A stretch of DNA of 64,000 nt from Paludibacter jiangxiensis. Lineage in GTDB: Bacteria; Bacteroidota; Bacteroidia; Bacteroidales; Paludibacteraceae. The DNA lies in contig NZ_BDCR01000004.1 in the NCBI RefSeq assembly GCF_001618385.1, positions 496,001-560,000 of the forward strand, given 5' to 3'. Made by a program: the position numbers and the translations under genes. Below are positions 26,957-36,422 of the stretch, piece by piece (position 1 is the stretch's first letter; each line of letters starts with the position of its first letter). Below the pieces are notes generated by a model. That model did not search any database. It was not told where the DNA came from and saw only the letters and a program-made list of their open reading frames with translations.

Positions 26957-27535
26957 ATGCATTTAGATTTGTTAGAAATAATAAGCGCTTTCGTTGTACT
27001 GTTTGCGATCATAGATGCACTTGGTTCGATTCCTATTGTACTGAGCATCAAACAAAAACAACGCATAAATCCTCTTACTGTGGTGGGAGCATCGTTTGGG
27101 GTGATGCTTGGCTTTTTATATGCCGGAGATATTGTGCTAAGCATGTTTGGTGTTGATATCAAGTCATTTGCAGTTGCAGGTTCTTTCGTTTTGTTTTTTA
27201 TGGCGATGGAAATGACTTTAGGCGTTGAGATATTCAAAATGGATGGACCCGAGAAAGTTGCATCTATTGTGCCCCTTGCTTTCCCGTTAATTGCAGGTCC
27301 CGGGTCATTCACCTCCCTACTCTCACTTAGAGCTGAATATCAAACCATTAATATCATAATCGCACTTTCACTTAACATGATATTTGTATATTTGGTACTT
27401 GTGCTCACAGATAAGATAGAAAAATTTATCGGGAAAGGAGGAATCTATATTCTTCGAAAGTTTTTTGGCATCATTTTGTTGGCCATTGCGGTTAAACTAT
27501 TTGCAACCAATATCGCCACTTTCTTTAATCATTAG
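26957..27535 (+). CDS. MarC family integral membrane protein
   Basis: A 192-residue inner-membrane protein with about six hydrophobic segments. MarC-family features are the N-terminal FVVLFAIIDALGSIPIVLS, the central PLAFPLIAGPGSFTSLL and the C-terminal stretch RKFFGIILLAIAVKLFATN. The family is conserved but its transport or other role is not established; the early link with multiple antibiotic resistance has not held up. dgkA starts three bases after its stop, so they are cotranscribed. Hairpin-forming DNA precedes it. Confidence 0.88.
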   Translation: MHLDLLEIISAFVVLFAIIDALGSIPIVLSIKQKQRINPLTVVGASFGVMLGFLYAGDIVLSMFGVDIKSFAVAGSFVLFFMAMEMTLGVEIFKMDGPEKVASIVPLAFPLIAGPGSFTSLLSLRAEYQTINIIIALSLNMIFVYLVLVLTDKIEKFIGKGGIYILRKFFGIILLAIAVKLFATNIATFFNH

Positions 27536-27538
27536 ATT

Positions 27539-27922
27539 ATGGCACAAACTGGCTTTTCTTTCGGCCGCTTACTCAGAAGTTTTGGCTATGCAGCTAAAGG
27601 AATAGTAGCCTCATACTCAAAGAACCATGTCAATATCAAAATACACACTTTTGTTGCATTGACTGTAATCTTGCTGGGTATATTATTGACCATAAGTTCG
27701 ATGGAATGGGCAATTTTGATCTTGTGCTGTGGAGTTGTGATTGCGGCTGAAATGTTCAATACCGCGATTGAAGCATTGGTAGATATGGTTTCTCCCAAAT
27801 GGGATTCTAAGGCAGGACTTGTAAAAGATATTTCTGCGGGAGCAGTGTTGATATTAGCGATCACTTCTGTAGTAATCGGATTGATAATCTTTCTCCCTAA
27901 AATTATTGCTCTGTTGAATTAA
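27539..27922 (+). CDS. dgkA: Diacylglycerol kinase / undecaprenol kinase family protein
   Basis: A small integral-membrane kinase of 127 residues that phosphorylates diacylglycerol or undecaprenol. Three membrane segments are visible (about 35-52, 55-75 and 98-122), with the family signature EMFNTAIEALVDMVS between the second and third. The cytosolic N-terminus carries SFGYAAKGIV. It is coupled to marC. Its stop codon overlaps by four bases (TTAA) the stop of convergent xseB. Lipid specificity cannot be told; the Gram-positive-like sequence of such genes often indicates undecaprenol. Confidence 0.9.
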   Translation: MAQTGFSFGRLLRSFGYAAKGIVASYSKNHVNIKIHTFVALTVILLGILLTISSMEWAILILCCGVVIAAEMFNTAIEALVDMVSPKWDSKAGLVKDISAGAVLILAITSVVIGLIIFLPKIIALLN

Positions 27923-28119
27923 TTGATATTATCAAGCATTTGCTGAATTTCTGCATCTGTATCAAATAATTGTTGTTTACAGCGTTCAATGATCAACGAT
28001 GCTTTTTTTACCAATGGTGACAATTCTTCTAAAGAGATGTCCTCTGATTCAAGTTTAGCCAATATTTCTTCAAGTTCTTTCAAAGAATCTGTATAGGATA
28101 TTTTTTTTGCTGTAGCCAT
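27919..28119 (-). CDS. xseB: Exodeoxyribonuclease VII small subunit
   Basis: A 66-residue helical subunit of the single-strand-specific exonuclease VII, which partners XseA in DNA repair. The sequence YTDSLKELEEILAKLESEDI followed by SLEELSPLVKKA is the typical XseB hairpin. The large subunit xseA is not in the window. It lies downstream of rfbB on the same strand after about 100 bases with a hairpin between, and overlaps dgkA at the 3' end. Confidence 0.9.
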   Translation of the reverse strand: MATAKKISYTDSLKELEEILAKLESEDISLEELSPLVKKASLIIERCKQQLFDTDAEIQQMLDNIN

Positions 28120-28162
28120 GTGTCGTAGAGATTATTGAATCAAAATTAGGGTTTGCTTTGAA

Positions 28163-28202
28163 AACAGAAAAACCGGCATTATAAACTGCAGGCTTTTCTG
28201 TT
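28163..28202 (-). terminator. Hairpin between rfbB and xseB
   Basis: Nine-base arms AACAGAAAA/TTTTCTGTT at 28163-28171 and 28194-28202 continue inward through further imperfect pairing (GCC-GCA with TGC-GGT). The T tract is part of the stem, so its terminator strength is uncertain. Confidence 0.45.
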
Positions 28203-28223
28203 ATATTATTTGAATACAATTAC

Positions 28224-29276
28224 TTATCTGTTTTCGTATTGTTTGGCATAATACTTCTGATATTCACCACTTGTGATATTCTCCATCCAACTCTCATTTG
28301 CTAAATACCAGTCCACAGTTTTTTCAAGACCTTCTTCAAATTGCAGAGAAGGATGCCATCCGAGTTCTCTTTGCAGCTTAGACGAATCGATTGCATAACG
28401 TAAATCATGCCCTGCCCGGTCTGTAACAAAAGTAATCAGTTTAGCCGATTCTCCTTCCGGACGCCCCAGCTTTTTATCCATAATTTTACACAACAAATGA
28501 ATTAAATCAATATTGGTCCATTCATTTATGCCTCCGATATTGTACGTCTCGCCGACCTTACCTTTATGGAAAATGGTATCAATCGCTGAGGCATGATCTT
28601 CTACAAATAACCAGTCTCTAATATTTTCACCTTTGCCATAAATTGGAATTGGCTTATTGTGTTTGATGTTGTTAATAGAAAGCGGAATTAGCTTTTCAGG
28701 GAACTGATGAGAGCCATAATTATTTGAACAATTTGAAACTACAACCGGAAGACCATACGTATGATGATAAGCCCGAACTAAATGATCAGAACTTGCTTTA
28801 GATGAGGAATATGGACTTCTTGGATCATACGAAGTAGTCTCTGCGAACATTCCTGTTTTTCCAAGAGAACCATATACTTCGTCTGTTGAAATGTGGTAAA
28901 AAAGACGACCTCCCATTTTTCCTTTCCATGATTCTTTTGCGGCGTGAATCAAGTTCACTGTTCCCAAAATATTTGTTCGGATAAAAGAAAACGGATCTGT
29001 AATTGATCTATCCACATGAGACTCAGCAGCAAGATGAATAACTCCTTGAAAATCATATTTATTAAACAAAGCCTGAATAGCTTCTGTATCTGTAATATCT
29101 GCTTTAACAAACGTATAATTAGGTCGTTGAGCGACATCTGTCAAATTCTCAAGATTCCCTGCATAAGTTAAAGCATCCAGATTAACAATATGATATTCAG
29201 GATATTTATTAACAAACAACCTTACAACATGAGATCCAATAAAGCCGGCACCGCCGGTAATTAAAATAGTTTTCAT
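28224..29276 (-). CDS. rfbB: dTDP-glucose 4,6-dehydratase
   Basis: Converts dTDP-glucose to dTDP-4-keto-6-deoxyglucose, the second step toward dTDP-rhamnose and other deoxysugars for surface polysaccharide. The 350 residues are an extended short-chain dehydrogenase: Rossmann motif GGAGFIGSHVV at the start, HISTDEVYGSLG with the catalytic Asp-Glu, and the YSSSK (YxxxK) motif. NCSNNYGSHQFPEKLIPL follows and is diagnostic for this enzyme. The rest of the rml operon (rfbA, rfbC, rfbD) is not adjacent here. Confidence 0.94.
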   Translation of the reverse strand: MKTILITGGAGFIGSHVVRLFVNKYPEYHIVNLDALTYAGNLENLTDVAQRPNYTFVKADITDTEAIQALFNKYDFQGVIHLAAESHVDRSITDPFSFIRTNILGTVNLIHAAKESWKGKMGGRLFYHISTDEVYGSLGKTGMFAETTSYDPRSPYSSSKASSDHLVRAYHHTYGLPVVVSNCSNNYGSHQFPEKLIPLSINNIKHNKPIPIYGKGENIRDWLFVEDHASAIDTIFHKGKVGETYNIGGINEWTNIDLIHLLCKIMDKKLGRPEGESAKLITFVTDRAGHDLRYAIDSSKLQRELGWHPSLQFEEGLEKTVDWYLANESWMENITSGEYQKYYAKQYENR

Positions 29277-29580
29277 CTATCAAATTTATTAAAACAAGCC
29301 ATATTTGTATTCCGCAAATAACCTGCTTACTGATTCATTACAAAAAACAACTGCAAAGATATAAAGATTGTATTAAAATGACTATTCCTGAATAATACAC
29401 ACCAATTATTGTTGTTCATTTAATAACCAAACAAAGATTGCGTTTTAGAGCCTCAGAAATTGGATTTTTGTTTGTAGTCACAAAAAAAGTAATTACTTTT
29501 GCATTTATATGAATAAGTGAGATTTGGTTCTAAATTCCAGATTTCACAAGCTCCTAAATACTCTAAATCTTACACAGCGT
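29277..29580. other. Divergent spacer between rfbB and the DUF349 gene
   Basis: About 300 bases with no gene. It contains the strong plus-strand promoter at 29471-29501 and minus-strand -7-like boxes CAAATTTA (29281-29288) and CAAAGATA (29354-29361) without clear -33 partners. Confidence 0.6.
29471..29501 (+). promoter_or_regulatory. Bacteroidota promoter for the DUF349 gene
   Basis: TTTG (29471-29474), 19 bases, TACTTTTG (29494-29501), a full consensus match. It is 79 bases before the chosen start. Confidence 0.75.
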
Positions 29581-31431
29581 ATGGACTTAATGGATGACAA
29601 CAATGCTCAACTTCCGGTAAATGAAGTTAGCAAAGCCGAATCAATTGCTTTACAAGAAACCGAAAGTGGAATTGTAGATCAGGAACAAGAGAATGTTGAC
29701 ACAACAAACAACTTTACTGAAGCTTATGTTGCTCTTTCTCAAACGGAATTAGTAGAAAAGCTCAAAGAAGTTATGAATAAGTCTGTTGCTGAAATAGAAA
29801 AAGAAGAGATTGATGCAATCAGGCAATTATTCTACAAGAAGAATAAAGCCGAGATAGAAAATCAGAAAAAAGCTTTTATAGAGAATGGTGGTGAAGAATC
29901 GGCCTTCGAACCGGAGACAGATAACAACGAGATTGTTCTGAAAGAATTGCTTCAAAAATACAGAGAAGAAAAAGCCTCCCATTATGATGCAGTCGAAAAA
30001 GAAAGAGAAGAAAATCTTTCTAAGAAAGTGGCTATTCTTGACCAACTAAAAACGATTGCAGAATCAGGAGATTTGGGAGAATCTCTGTCTGTATTTCGGA
30101 AACTTCAGCAAGAATGGAAAGCAATAGGCCAGGTGCCACAAGCCAAAGTCAATGAATTGTGGAAAACCTACAATTTATACATGGAGCGTTTCTATGATTT
30201 GATAAAGATCAACAATGAAATGCGCGACTATGATTTCAAAAAGAATCTGGAACAGAAAACCGTGCTTTGTGATACGGCAGAAAAGCTTACTGAAGAAAAA
30301 GATGTGGTTGCTGCATCACGTTTGCTTCAAAAACTCCACGAAGAATGGAGAGAAATTGGCCCTGTTGCCCGCGAACTCAGAGAAGATTTGTGGAATCGTT
30401 TTAAGAATGCCTCCACTGTCATCAATAAGAAACATCAGGAATTTTTTGCTTCTCTGAAAGCGCAGGAAGAAGTAAATCTAACTGCAAAAACAGCTTTATG
30501 TGAACAAGTGGAAGCTATTGACCTTACCACATTAAAGACATATAAAGACTGGGAAGCAAAAACTACTGAAATAGTTGGACTTCAGCAGCAATGGAAAACC
30601 ATTGGATTTGCACCAAGAAAAGAAAACATCAAAATATACGAACGCTTCCGTTCTGCTTGCGATCAATTTTTCCGCTCCAAGAGCGAATTTATGAAAGCGA
30701 CCAAAGCAGAACTTGACACGAACTATGAAAAAAAGAAAGCGTTGTGTGAAAAAGCTGAGTCGCTGAAAGACAGTACAGACTGGAAAGCAACTACACAAAT
30801 AATGGTTGACATTCAAAAAGAATGGAAAACCGTAGGGCCTGTACAAAAGAAATATTCTGACATGCTTTGGAAGCGTTTTGTTTCTGCCTGTGATTATTTC
30901 TTTGAACAGAAAGAAAAAGTATTTTCTTCCAAAAAATCAGAAGAACATACAAACCTTGCACTCAAGAAGGATTTAATCGATAGCATTGCTAATTTTGTCA
31001 AAGGGGAAGATATTCAGGAATCATTAAATGAGTTGAAAGCCCTTATTGCAAAATGGAGTACAATCGGACACGTTCCGTTCAAGGAGAAAGACAAGATTTT
31101 CAAAGCATTCAAAGATGCAGTGAACAAGCAAATGGATGCATTAAATATTGATGCAATAAACAGAAAATTAATATCTTTCAAGGATAATATCGAAAAAATT
31201 GCAGACGGAGAACATCCGAATCAGCTATATCGTGAACGTGAAAAATTATTGCGGATTTACGATAGTTTGAAAGCTGAAATTTCCACCTATGAAAACAATA
31301 TGGGTTTCATTTCTGCCAAATCAAAAAAATCTGATCTTATAGTTCAGGAACTTGAACACAAAATCGAGCGACTGAAAGAAGAACGCAATTTAATTGAAAA
31401 GAAAATCAAACTGATAGACGAGAGTCTGTAA
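29581..31431 (+). CDS. DUF349 repeat protein
   Basis: A 616-residue, highly charged, mostly helical protein. At least five DUF349 repeats are visible, each with a W...IG.VP core, for example LQQEWKAIGQVPQAKVNELW, LHEEWREIGPVARELREDLW, LQQQWKTIGFAPRKENIKIY, IQKEWKTVGPVQKKYSDMLW and LIAKWSTIGHVPFKEKDKIF. The N-terminal ~60 residues are acidic and disordered-looking; the C-terminus is a coiled coil. The ATG at 29581 (MDLMDDNN) is preferred to an in-frame TTG 19 codons earlier. The family is common in Bacteroidota, of unknown function. Cytosolic by composition. Confidence 0.88.
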   Translation: MDLMDDNNAQLPVNEVSKAESIALQETESGIVDQEQENVDTTNNFTEAYVALSQTELVEKLKEVMNKSVAEIEKEEIDAIRQLFYKKNKAEIENQKKAFIENGGEESAFEPETDNNEIVLKELLQKYREEKASHYDAVEKEREENLSKKVAILDQLKTIAESGDLGESLSVFRKLQQEWKAIGQVPQAKVNELWKTYNLYMERFYDLIKINNEMRDYDFKKNLEQKTVLCDTAEKLTEEKDVVAASRLLQKLHEEWREIGPVARELREDLWNRFKNASTVINKKHQEFFASLKAQEEVNLTAKTALCEQVEAIDLTTLKTYKDWEAKTTEIVGLQQQWKTIGFAPRKENIKIYERFRSACDQFFRSKSEFMKATKAELDTNYEKKKALCEKAESLKDSTDWKATTQIMVDIQKEWKTVGPVQKKYSDMLWKRFVSACDYFFEQKEKVFSSKKSEEHTNLALKKDLIDSIANFVKGEDIQESLNELKALIAKWSTIGHVPFKEKDKIFKAFKDAVNKQMDALNIDAINRKLISFKDNIEKIADGEHPNQLYREREKLLRIYDSLKAEISTYENNMGFISAKSKKSDLIVQELEHKIERLKEERNLIEKKIKLIDESL

Positions 31432-31555
31432 TTAGAATCATTCATATTTTATATTTATCAAAAAAGCTAATTAGGGTTATTGCAAGTATTTGGGATATTT
31501 TCGATAGCCAAATAGCATGTATTGCTTAATTTATTTACATTAATTACTTCTTAAA

Positions 31556-32935
31556 ATGGATTTTAGAGACGAAAGAAGGCAACGTCCCGAATATAACTCG
31601 GGAGATAATGCCAGCCGTGATGGTAACAAAAGAGAAGGACATTCGCGTCCACGTATTTCAAGAAACCCGGGTACCGGACCTGTATCATCTTCGAACTTTG
31701 ACAGGCCCCGTTATGACAGACCCAGAGAAAACGACAATCAACAACAACGCCCGTACAACCGCAATTACAACAATCAGGAAGGTGGCTATCAACAGCGTCC
31801 TTCTTATAACCGTGACAATAATGGCGGTGGTGGTTACAACCGTAACTACAACCGACCAAACTCTGACCGTCCTTACAACAGAGATTATAACAACAACAAT
31901 AATAATCGTTCTTATAATCAGAATAGCGACGGACAACAACAATCATACAATCGCTACAACAGAGACGGAAATTCATACCAACCTCGTCAACAGCAGTATA
32001 GAGATGGCAACGACCAACAACGCAGACCATCGTACAGAGAAGGAGGAGATAATTACCAACGGAACAACTACAGAGATGGAGGTCAACGTCCCTACTCCAA
32101 TCGTCCCTTTAACAACCGTGGAGGTGGATACGGACAACGCCCGGGTGGATACAACAATCCCCGTCAAGGTAGTTTTTCTCATGGCAAAATGTATGAACAA
32201 CCAGCTGTTGATCCGAACGAACCAATCCGCTTAAACAAATATCTTGCTAATGCAGGTATTTGCTCGCGTCGCGAAGCTGACGAATACATACAAGCCGGCG
32301 TTGTAAGCGTTAACGGTAAAGTTGTTCAGGAACTTGGAGTCAAAGTTCTGCCAACAGACAAAATCATGTTTCATGAACAGCCGGTGCAAACAGAACGTAA
32401 GATCTACATCCTGCTCAATAAGCCAAAAGATTTTGTAACAACTGTAGACGATCCAAAAGAACGTAATACAGTTCTTGATTTGGTGAGAAATGCATGCAAA
32501 GAAAGAATTTATCCGGTTGGCCGTTTGGACAGAAGTACAACGGGAGTTTTACTCCTTACCAATGACGGAGATTTAGCATCAAAGCTTACTCATCCGAAAT
32601 ATAATAAAAAGAAAATCTATCACGTATACCTTGATAAGCCACTGACAAAGGCTGACATGGAGCAAATTGTAAGTGGAATTGAGCTGGAAGACGGAGAAAT
32701 CCACGCTGATGAAGTTCATTATGTTGCAGATGACGACAGACAACAAGTTGGAATAGAAATTCACTCCGGAAGAAACCGAATTGTTCGTCGTATATTCGAT
32801 CATTTAGGTTACAGAGTAAAACGTCTGGATCGTGTATTCTTTGCAGGTTTGACAAAGAAAAACCTTCCCCGTGGCAAATGGCGCTTCCTCAGTCAGAGTG
32901 AGGTCAATATGCTGAAAATGGGTGCATTTGAATAA
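31556..32935 (+). CDS. rRNA pseudouridine synthase (RluB/RsuA family) with low-complexity N-terminus
   Basis: A 459-residue enzyme isomerising a uridine in rRNA. The catalytic part is C-terminal: an S4 RNA-binding domain (RLNKYLANAGICSRREADEY, from about residue 222) and an RsuA-type synthase domain with the catalytic Asp in YPVGRLDRSTTGVLLLTNDG. The first ~210 residues are an Arg/Asn/Tyr/Gly/Gln-rich, repetitive stretch (runs such as RPYNRNYNNQ and NNNNNNR) that looks disordered and RNA-binding. Such tails are common in this phylum. The M48 protease gene follows after 18 bases. RluB or RsuA specificity cannot be settled. Confidence 0.9.
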   Translation: MDFRDERRQRPEYNSGDNASRDGNKREGHSRPRISRNPGTGPVSSSNFDRPRYDRPRENDNQQQRPYNRNYNNQEGGYQQRPSYNRDNNGGGGYNRNYNRPNSDRPYNRDYNNNNNNRSYNQNSDGQQQSYNRYNRDGNSYQPRQQQYRDGNDQQRRPSYREGGDNYQRNNYRDGGQRPYSNRPFNNRGGGYGQRPGGYNNPRQGSFSHGKMYEQPAVDPNEPIRLNKYLANAGICSRREADEYIQAGVVSVNGKVVQELGVKVLPTDKIMFHEQPVQTERKIYILLNKPKDFVTTVDDPKERNTVLDLVRNACKERIYPVGRLDRSTTGVLLLTNDGDLASKLTHPKYNKKKIYHVYLDKPLTKADMEQIVSGIELEDGEIHADEVHYVADDDRQQVGIEIHSGRNRIVRRIFDHLGYRVKRLDRVFFAGLTKKNLPRGKWRFLSQSEVNMLKMGAFE

Positions 32936-32953
32936 ATAACAAACTTTTGAAAG

Positions 32954-33760
32954 ATGAGAGCAAAAGTGAAATTTTTATCAATCCTTGCGTTATTTTCTTT
33001 CTTGTCATGTTCAACATTGAATCAGGTAAACCTGTATACAATAGATGACGACAAAAAACTTGGGAATCAAATGTTTGAGCAAATTCAAACAGATACCAAG
33101 GAATATCCTTTGATGGATGAAACTAAATACGCAAAAGCCTATGCTCAGGTACGCCAGATTATGAATACAATTCTTCAATCGGGGCAGGTTGAGCATGCAA
33201 AGGACTTTGAATGGAGCGTTAAATTAATTGATGCCGACGTGCTTAATGCTTTTGCTTGTCCCGGAGGAAAGATGTATGTATACAGGGGATTAATCCAATA
33301 TTTGGATAATGAAGCTGAACTGGCCGGAGTAATGGCTCATGAGATTGGGCACGTTTCCGGACGACATTCTACCCGCCAAATGACTAAACAGTATGGAGTG
33401 GCTACATTAACGAGCATGATTTTAGGAAAGAATGCAAGTCAATTAGCAACAACAACAGCTCAAATTGCGGGTAGCATTGGAGGTTTAGCCTTCAGCAGAA
33501 GTGATGAATCTGAAGCTGATGCTTTTGCTGTAAGAGTTTTGACAGCAACTGATTATAATCCACTGGGCGTTGCAGGGTTCTTCAAAAAAATGGAAGCTGA
33601 AGGGAAGAGCAATAATACCCCAGCTATTTTAAGCACTCACCCTTCATCACCCGACAGGATCAGCAAGATTACTGCTGTATGGCAATCGTTGGGATCGAAA
33701 AAGGGAAATGATTATGCTGAGCGGTACAAGGTTCTCAAAAAGAATGTTGCAATAAAATAA
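32954..33760 (+). CDS. M48 family lipoprotein metalloprotease
   Basis: A 268-residue zinc peptidase. The N-terminus (MRAKVKFLSILALFSFLSCS) is a lipoprotein signal with the lipobox Cys at residue 20, so it is lipid-anchored in the periplasm. The HExxH motif is in VMAHEIGHVSGRHS near residue 130 and the third ligand region is SDESEADAFAVRVL. Layout and motifs resemble periplasmic quality-control proteases of the BepA/LoiP group, which process or degrade outer-membrane proteins; that role is inference. It is cotranscribed with the pseudouridine synthase and is followed by a terminator. Confidence 0.92.
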   Translation: MRAKVKFLSILALFSFLSCSTLNQVNLYTIDDDKKLGNQMFEQIQTDTKEYPLMDETKYAKAYAQVRQIMNTILQSGQVEHAKDFEWSVKLIDADVLNAFACPGGKMYVYRGLIQYLDNEAELAGVMAHEIGHVSGRHSTRQMTKQYGVATLTSMILGKNASQLATTTAQIAGSIGGLAFSRSDESEADAFAVRVLTATDYNPLGVAGFFKKMEAEGKSNNTPAILSTHPSSPDRISKITAVWQSLGSKKGNDYAERYKVLKKNVAIK

Positions 33761-33768
33761 GAAACGAA

Positions 33769-33794
33769 GCCGTCAGTAAAATGACGGCTTTTTT
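33769..33794 (+). terminator. Terminator after the M48 protease gene
   Basis: Seven-base arms GCCGTCA (33769-33775) and TGACGGC (33782-33788) with a six-base loop and a six-base T tract. An ATG in the right arm (33781) opens the longer frame of the next gene but is unlikely to be its start. Confidence 0.85.
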
Positions 33795-33816
33795 AATTTC
33801 TATTCCTAATCATTCA

Positions 33817-35163
33817 ATGTTATTAGTTACACGTTTACAACACATTAAAGAGTGGCTAATTGAACTGGTTCCGAATAACAAGACTGCACTTACTTCTATA
33901 TTTGAATCTCTTCAATATAGAAATTACAGGCTATACTTTAACGGACAGATCATTTCTCTGATAGGGACCTCAATGCAACAGGTCGCTATGAGCTGGCTCG
34001 TGTATCGTTTAACCGGTTCAATTATGCTTTTAGGAACGGTTGCATTCTTAACTCAAATACCAAGCCTGTTTGTGTCTCCTCTGATGGGAGTAGTCAACGA
34101 CCGTTTTGACAGGAAAAAGCTACTGATACTAACGCAAGTATTATCAATGATTCAGGCTCTTATAATGGCCGCTTTAGTATTGACAAACAACGTCAGAATT
34201 ATTCACATCCTCATACTTAGCGTTTTTCTTGGCCTGATAAATTCATTAGATGCTCCGGTTCGACAAGCTTTTTATACCAAACTGGTGCCCGCAAAAGTTC
34301 TGGGGAATGCTATCGCACTCAATTCTGCAACATTCAACTGTACTAAGCTTATTGGGCCAACTATTGGGGGAATTCTTATTGCTTTGGTGGGAGAAGGAAT
34401 CTGCTTCCTGATTAACGGGATCAGTTTTATTGGTGTGATAATTGCCCTCATGCATATTCAGACCAAACATCGCCAGACTTCTGTTGCTGACGGAAATATC
34501 TGGAATGAATTAAAAGAGGGATTTAATTACAGCATTGGCTTCCTTCCTATACGTAGCATATTGATTTTCATTGTCGTATTAGCTTTACTCTCCTTCCCTT
34601 TTCCTATGATGCTGCCAGCATTCGTAAAATCAGAGTTACACGGACAAAGTGATTTGTATGGATATTTTATCGCGGCTACAGGGATCGGATCTCTTATTTC
34701 AACGCTATACCTTGCTGCAAGAAAAAGCGTTTTAGGTTTAGCTAAAATTGTCATGTTTGCCTGCGGGATTCAGGGCATTTCATTAATTGCGTTTTCATTA
34801 ACACATACAGTTTGGCTCTCTTTGATTATTTGCTTTTTCATCGGCTTTTCCTATATCGCATGTTTGGCATCTTGTAACACATTGATTCAAAGTCTTACAG
34901 ATGAAGACAAACGAGGCAGGGTAATGAGTTACTATACCATGGCATTTCTCGGGTTTACACCCATTGGATGTTTGTTACAAGGATACGCAGCAGAAAGAGC
35001 CGGACTTTCTACTATCTATCTGATTTGTGGAATCTTAGTCTTTCTTACGGCTGTAGTTTTCGGCTATTATCGCCCGGCTATCCGTAAAGCTTCGCGGCCA
35101 ATATATGTAAAAAAAGGGATCATCACAGAAATTGCTTACGGTCTGCAATCTTCTAAAAATTAA
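33817..35163 (+). CDS. MFS transporter (EntS/MFS_3-like)
   Basis: A 448-residue inner-membrane transporter with about twelve hydrophobic segments. Signatures are [20 protein letters not shown] at the N-terminus (typical of the MFS_3 exporter group) and the loop 2-3 motif [14 protein letters not shown] long central loop separates the two halves. The substrate is unknown; siderophore or drug export is typical of relatives. The ATG at 33781 lies inside the preceding terminator hairpin, so the ATG at 33817 is preferred. recR starts 11 bases after its stop, suggesting read-through into recR. Confidence 0.85.
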   Translation: MLLVTRLQHIKEWLIELVPNNKTALTSIFESLQYRNYRLYFNGQIISLIGTSMQQVAMSWLVYRLTGSIMLLGTVAFLTQIPSLFVSPLMGVVNDRFDRKKLLILTQVLSMIQALIMAALVLTNNVRIIHILILSVFLGLINSLDAPVRQAFYTKLVPAKVLGNAIALNSATFNCTKLIGPTIGGILIALVGEGICFLINGISFIGVIIALMHIQTKHRQTSVADGNIWNELKEGFNYSIGFLPIRSILIFIVVLALLSFPFPMMLPAFVKSELHGQSDLYGYFIAATGIGSLISTLYLAARKSVLGLAKIVMFACGIQGISLIAFSLTHTVWLSLIICFFIGFSYIACLASCNTLIQSLTDEDKRGRVMSYYTMAFLGFTPIGCLLQGYAAERAGLSTIYLICGILVFLTAVVFGYYRPAIRKASRPIYVKKGIITEIAYGLQSSKN

Positions 35164-35174
35164 CAATATACAGC

Positions 35175-35789
35175 ATGAATATACTACATTATCCTTCTTC
35201 GATATTAGAAGATGCCGTAAATGAATTTGCAAAATTGCCCGGTGTTGGAAGAAAAACAGCACTCCGTTTGGTACTGCATCTTCTCCGTCAGGATAAGGAA
35301 GATGTGGAGAATTTCGGTAATGTACTTATCCGGCTTAAGAATGAGATATTGTATTGTAAGATGTGCCACAATATCTCTGATTCGGAAGTATGCCTGATAT
35401 GCGGCGATGAAACCCGTGATAGTCAGACTATTTGTGTTGTTGAAAACATAAAAGATGTAATGTCGGTAGAGAACACTCAACAATACAAAGGATTGTATCA
35501 TGTTCTTGGAGGCATCATCTCGCCTATGGATGGAATAGGCCCCGGAGATTTAGAAATAGAGAGCTTGATTAGCAGAGTTAAGTCAGAACCAGTAAAAGAA
35601 ATTATTCTGGCCCTAAGCCCAACAATGGAAGGAGACACAACCAACTATTACATATACAGAAAATTAAGCGAATGTAATGTGGTAATATCGACTTTAGCGA
35701 GAGGAGTTTCTATAGGGAATGAGCTGGAATATGCAGACGAAATTACGCTAGGGCGCTCGATTTTAAACCGAACGCCATTTGCGCAATAA
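35175..35789 (+). CDS. recR: Recombination mediator RecR
   Basis: Works with RecF/RecO in loading RecA at gaps. The 204 residues show the helix-hairpin-helix [18 protein letters not shown], the four-Cys zinc finger [19 protein letters not shown] and a Toprim domain with [20 protein letters not shown] and [12 protein letters not shown]. The stop abuts, with no gap, the stop of convergent engB. It is probably read from upstream of the MFS gene. Confidence 0.96.
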   Translation: MNILHYPSSILEDAVNEFAKLPGVGRKTALRLVLHLLRQDKEDVENFGNVLIRLKNEILYCKMCHNISDSEVCLICGDETRDSQTICVVENIKDVMSVENTQQYKGLYHVLGGIISPMDGIGPGDLEIESLISRVKSEPVKEIILALSPTMEGDTTNYYIYRKLSECNVVISTLARGVSIGNELEYADEITLGRSILNRTPFAQ

Positions 35790-36395
35790 CTATTTGTTTC
35801 GTAGATCTTTATTAATACTGTCAATATAATCGAGTAACTCTTCACGTCCTTTGCCGTTAGATGACGACGTGATAAATACCGGAGGTAACTCATCCCATAC
35901 TTCCTGTAACTTCGTTTTATAAGCGCTTATATTTTCATTCAATTTGCTACCTGATAGTTTATCTGCTTTTGTAAACACAATAGAAAAAGGCACCCCACTC
36001 TCACCCAACCAGTTGATAAATTCCAAATCGATTTGTTGAGCCTCATGACGGCAGTCAATCAAAACAAACAGATTAGTGAGCTGTTGACGTAATAAGATAT
36101 AACTCTCGATCATCTTGCGCAGCTTGTCTCTTTGCCCCTTTCCAGCCTGCGCGAACCCGTATCCCGGCAAATCAACAAGGTGCCATTCGCTGTTGATTAT
36201 AAAATGGTTAATCAAAAGCGTTTTACCGGGCTTGCTGGATGTCATAGCCAAACTTTTCCTGTTAGTAAGCGTGTTTATAAGCGATGATTTACCAACATTA
36301 GAACGGCCTATAAAAGCGTATTCCGGGAGTTTAGTATCCGGACATTTACTTACATCGACGTTACTTATCACAAAATCAGCAGAAGATATATTCAC
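35790..36395 (-). CDS. engB: Ribosome biogenesis GTPase (EngB/YsxC)
   Basis: A 201-residue TRAFAC GTPase needed for large ribosomal subunit assembly. G1 is [15 protein letters not shown]3 is VDLPGYGFA and G4 is FTKADKL; the switch region contains [12 protein letters not shown]. No signal peptide. The acyltransferase gene lies 27 bases upstream on the same strand, so the two probably share a transcript. The 3' end abuts recR. Confidence 0.95.
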   Translation of the reverse strand: MNISSADFVISNVDVSKCPDTKLPEYAFIGRSNVGKSSLINTLTNRKSLAMTSSKPGKTLLINHFIINSEWHLVDLPGYGFAQAGKGQRDKLRKMIESYILLRQQLTNLFVLIDCRHEAQQIDLEFINWLGESGVPFSIVFTKADKLSGSKLNENISAYKTKLQEVWDELPPVFITSSSNGKGREELLDYIDSINKDLRNK

Positions 36396-36422
36396 TTTTT
36401 GCTATTTTAATTTTACAACTAA

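Noticed and set aside
31563-32234. Several overlapping long frames on both strands across the low-complexity region
   Set aside because: They are by-products of repetitive Asn/Arg/Tyr/Gly codons in the pseudouridine synthase N-terminus; their translations are equally repetitive and match no family.
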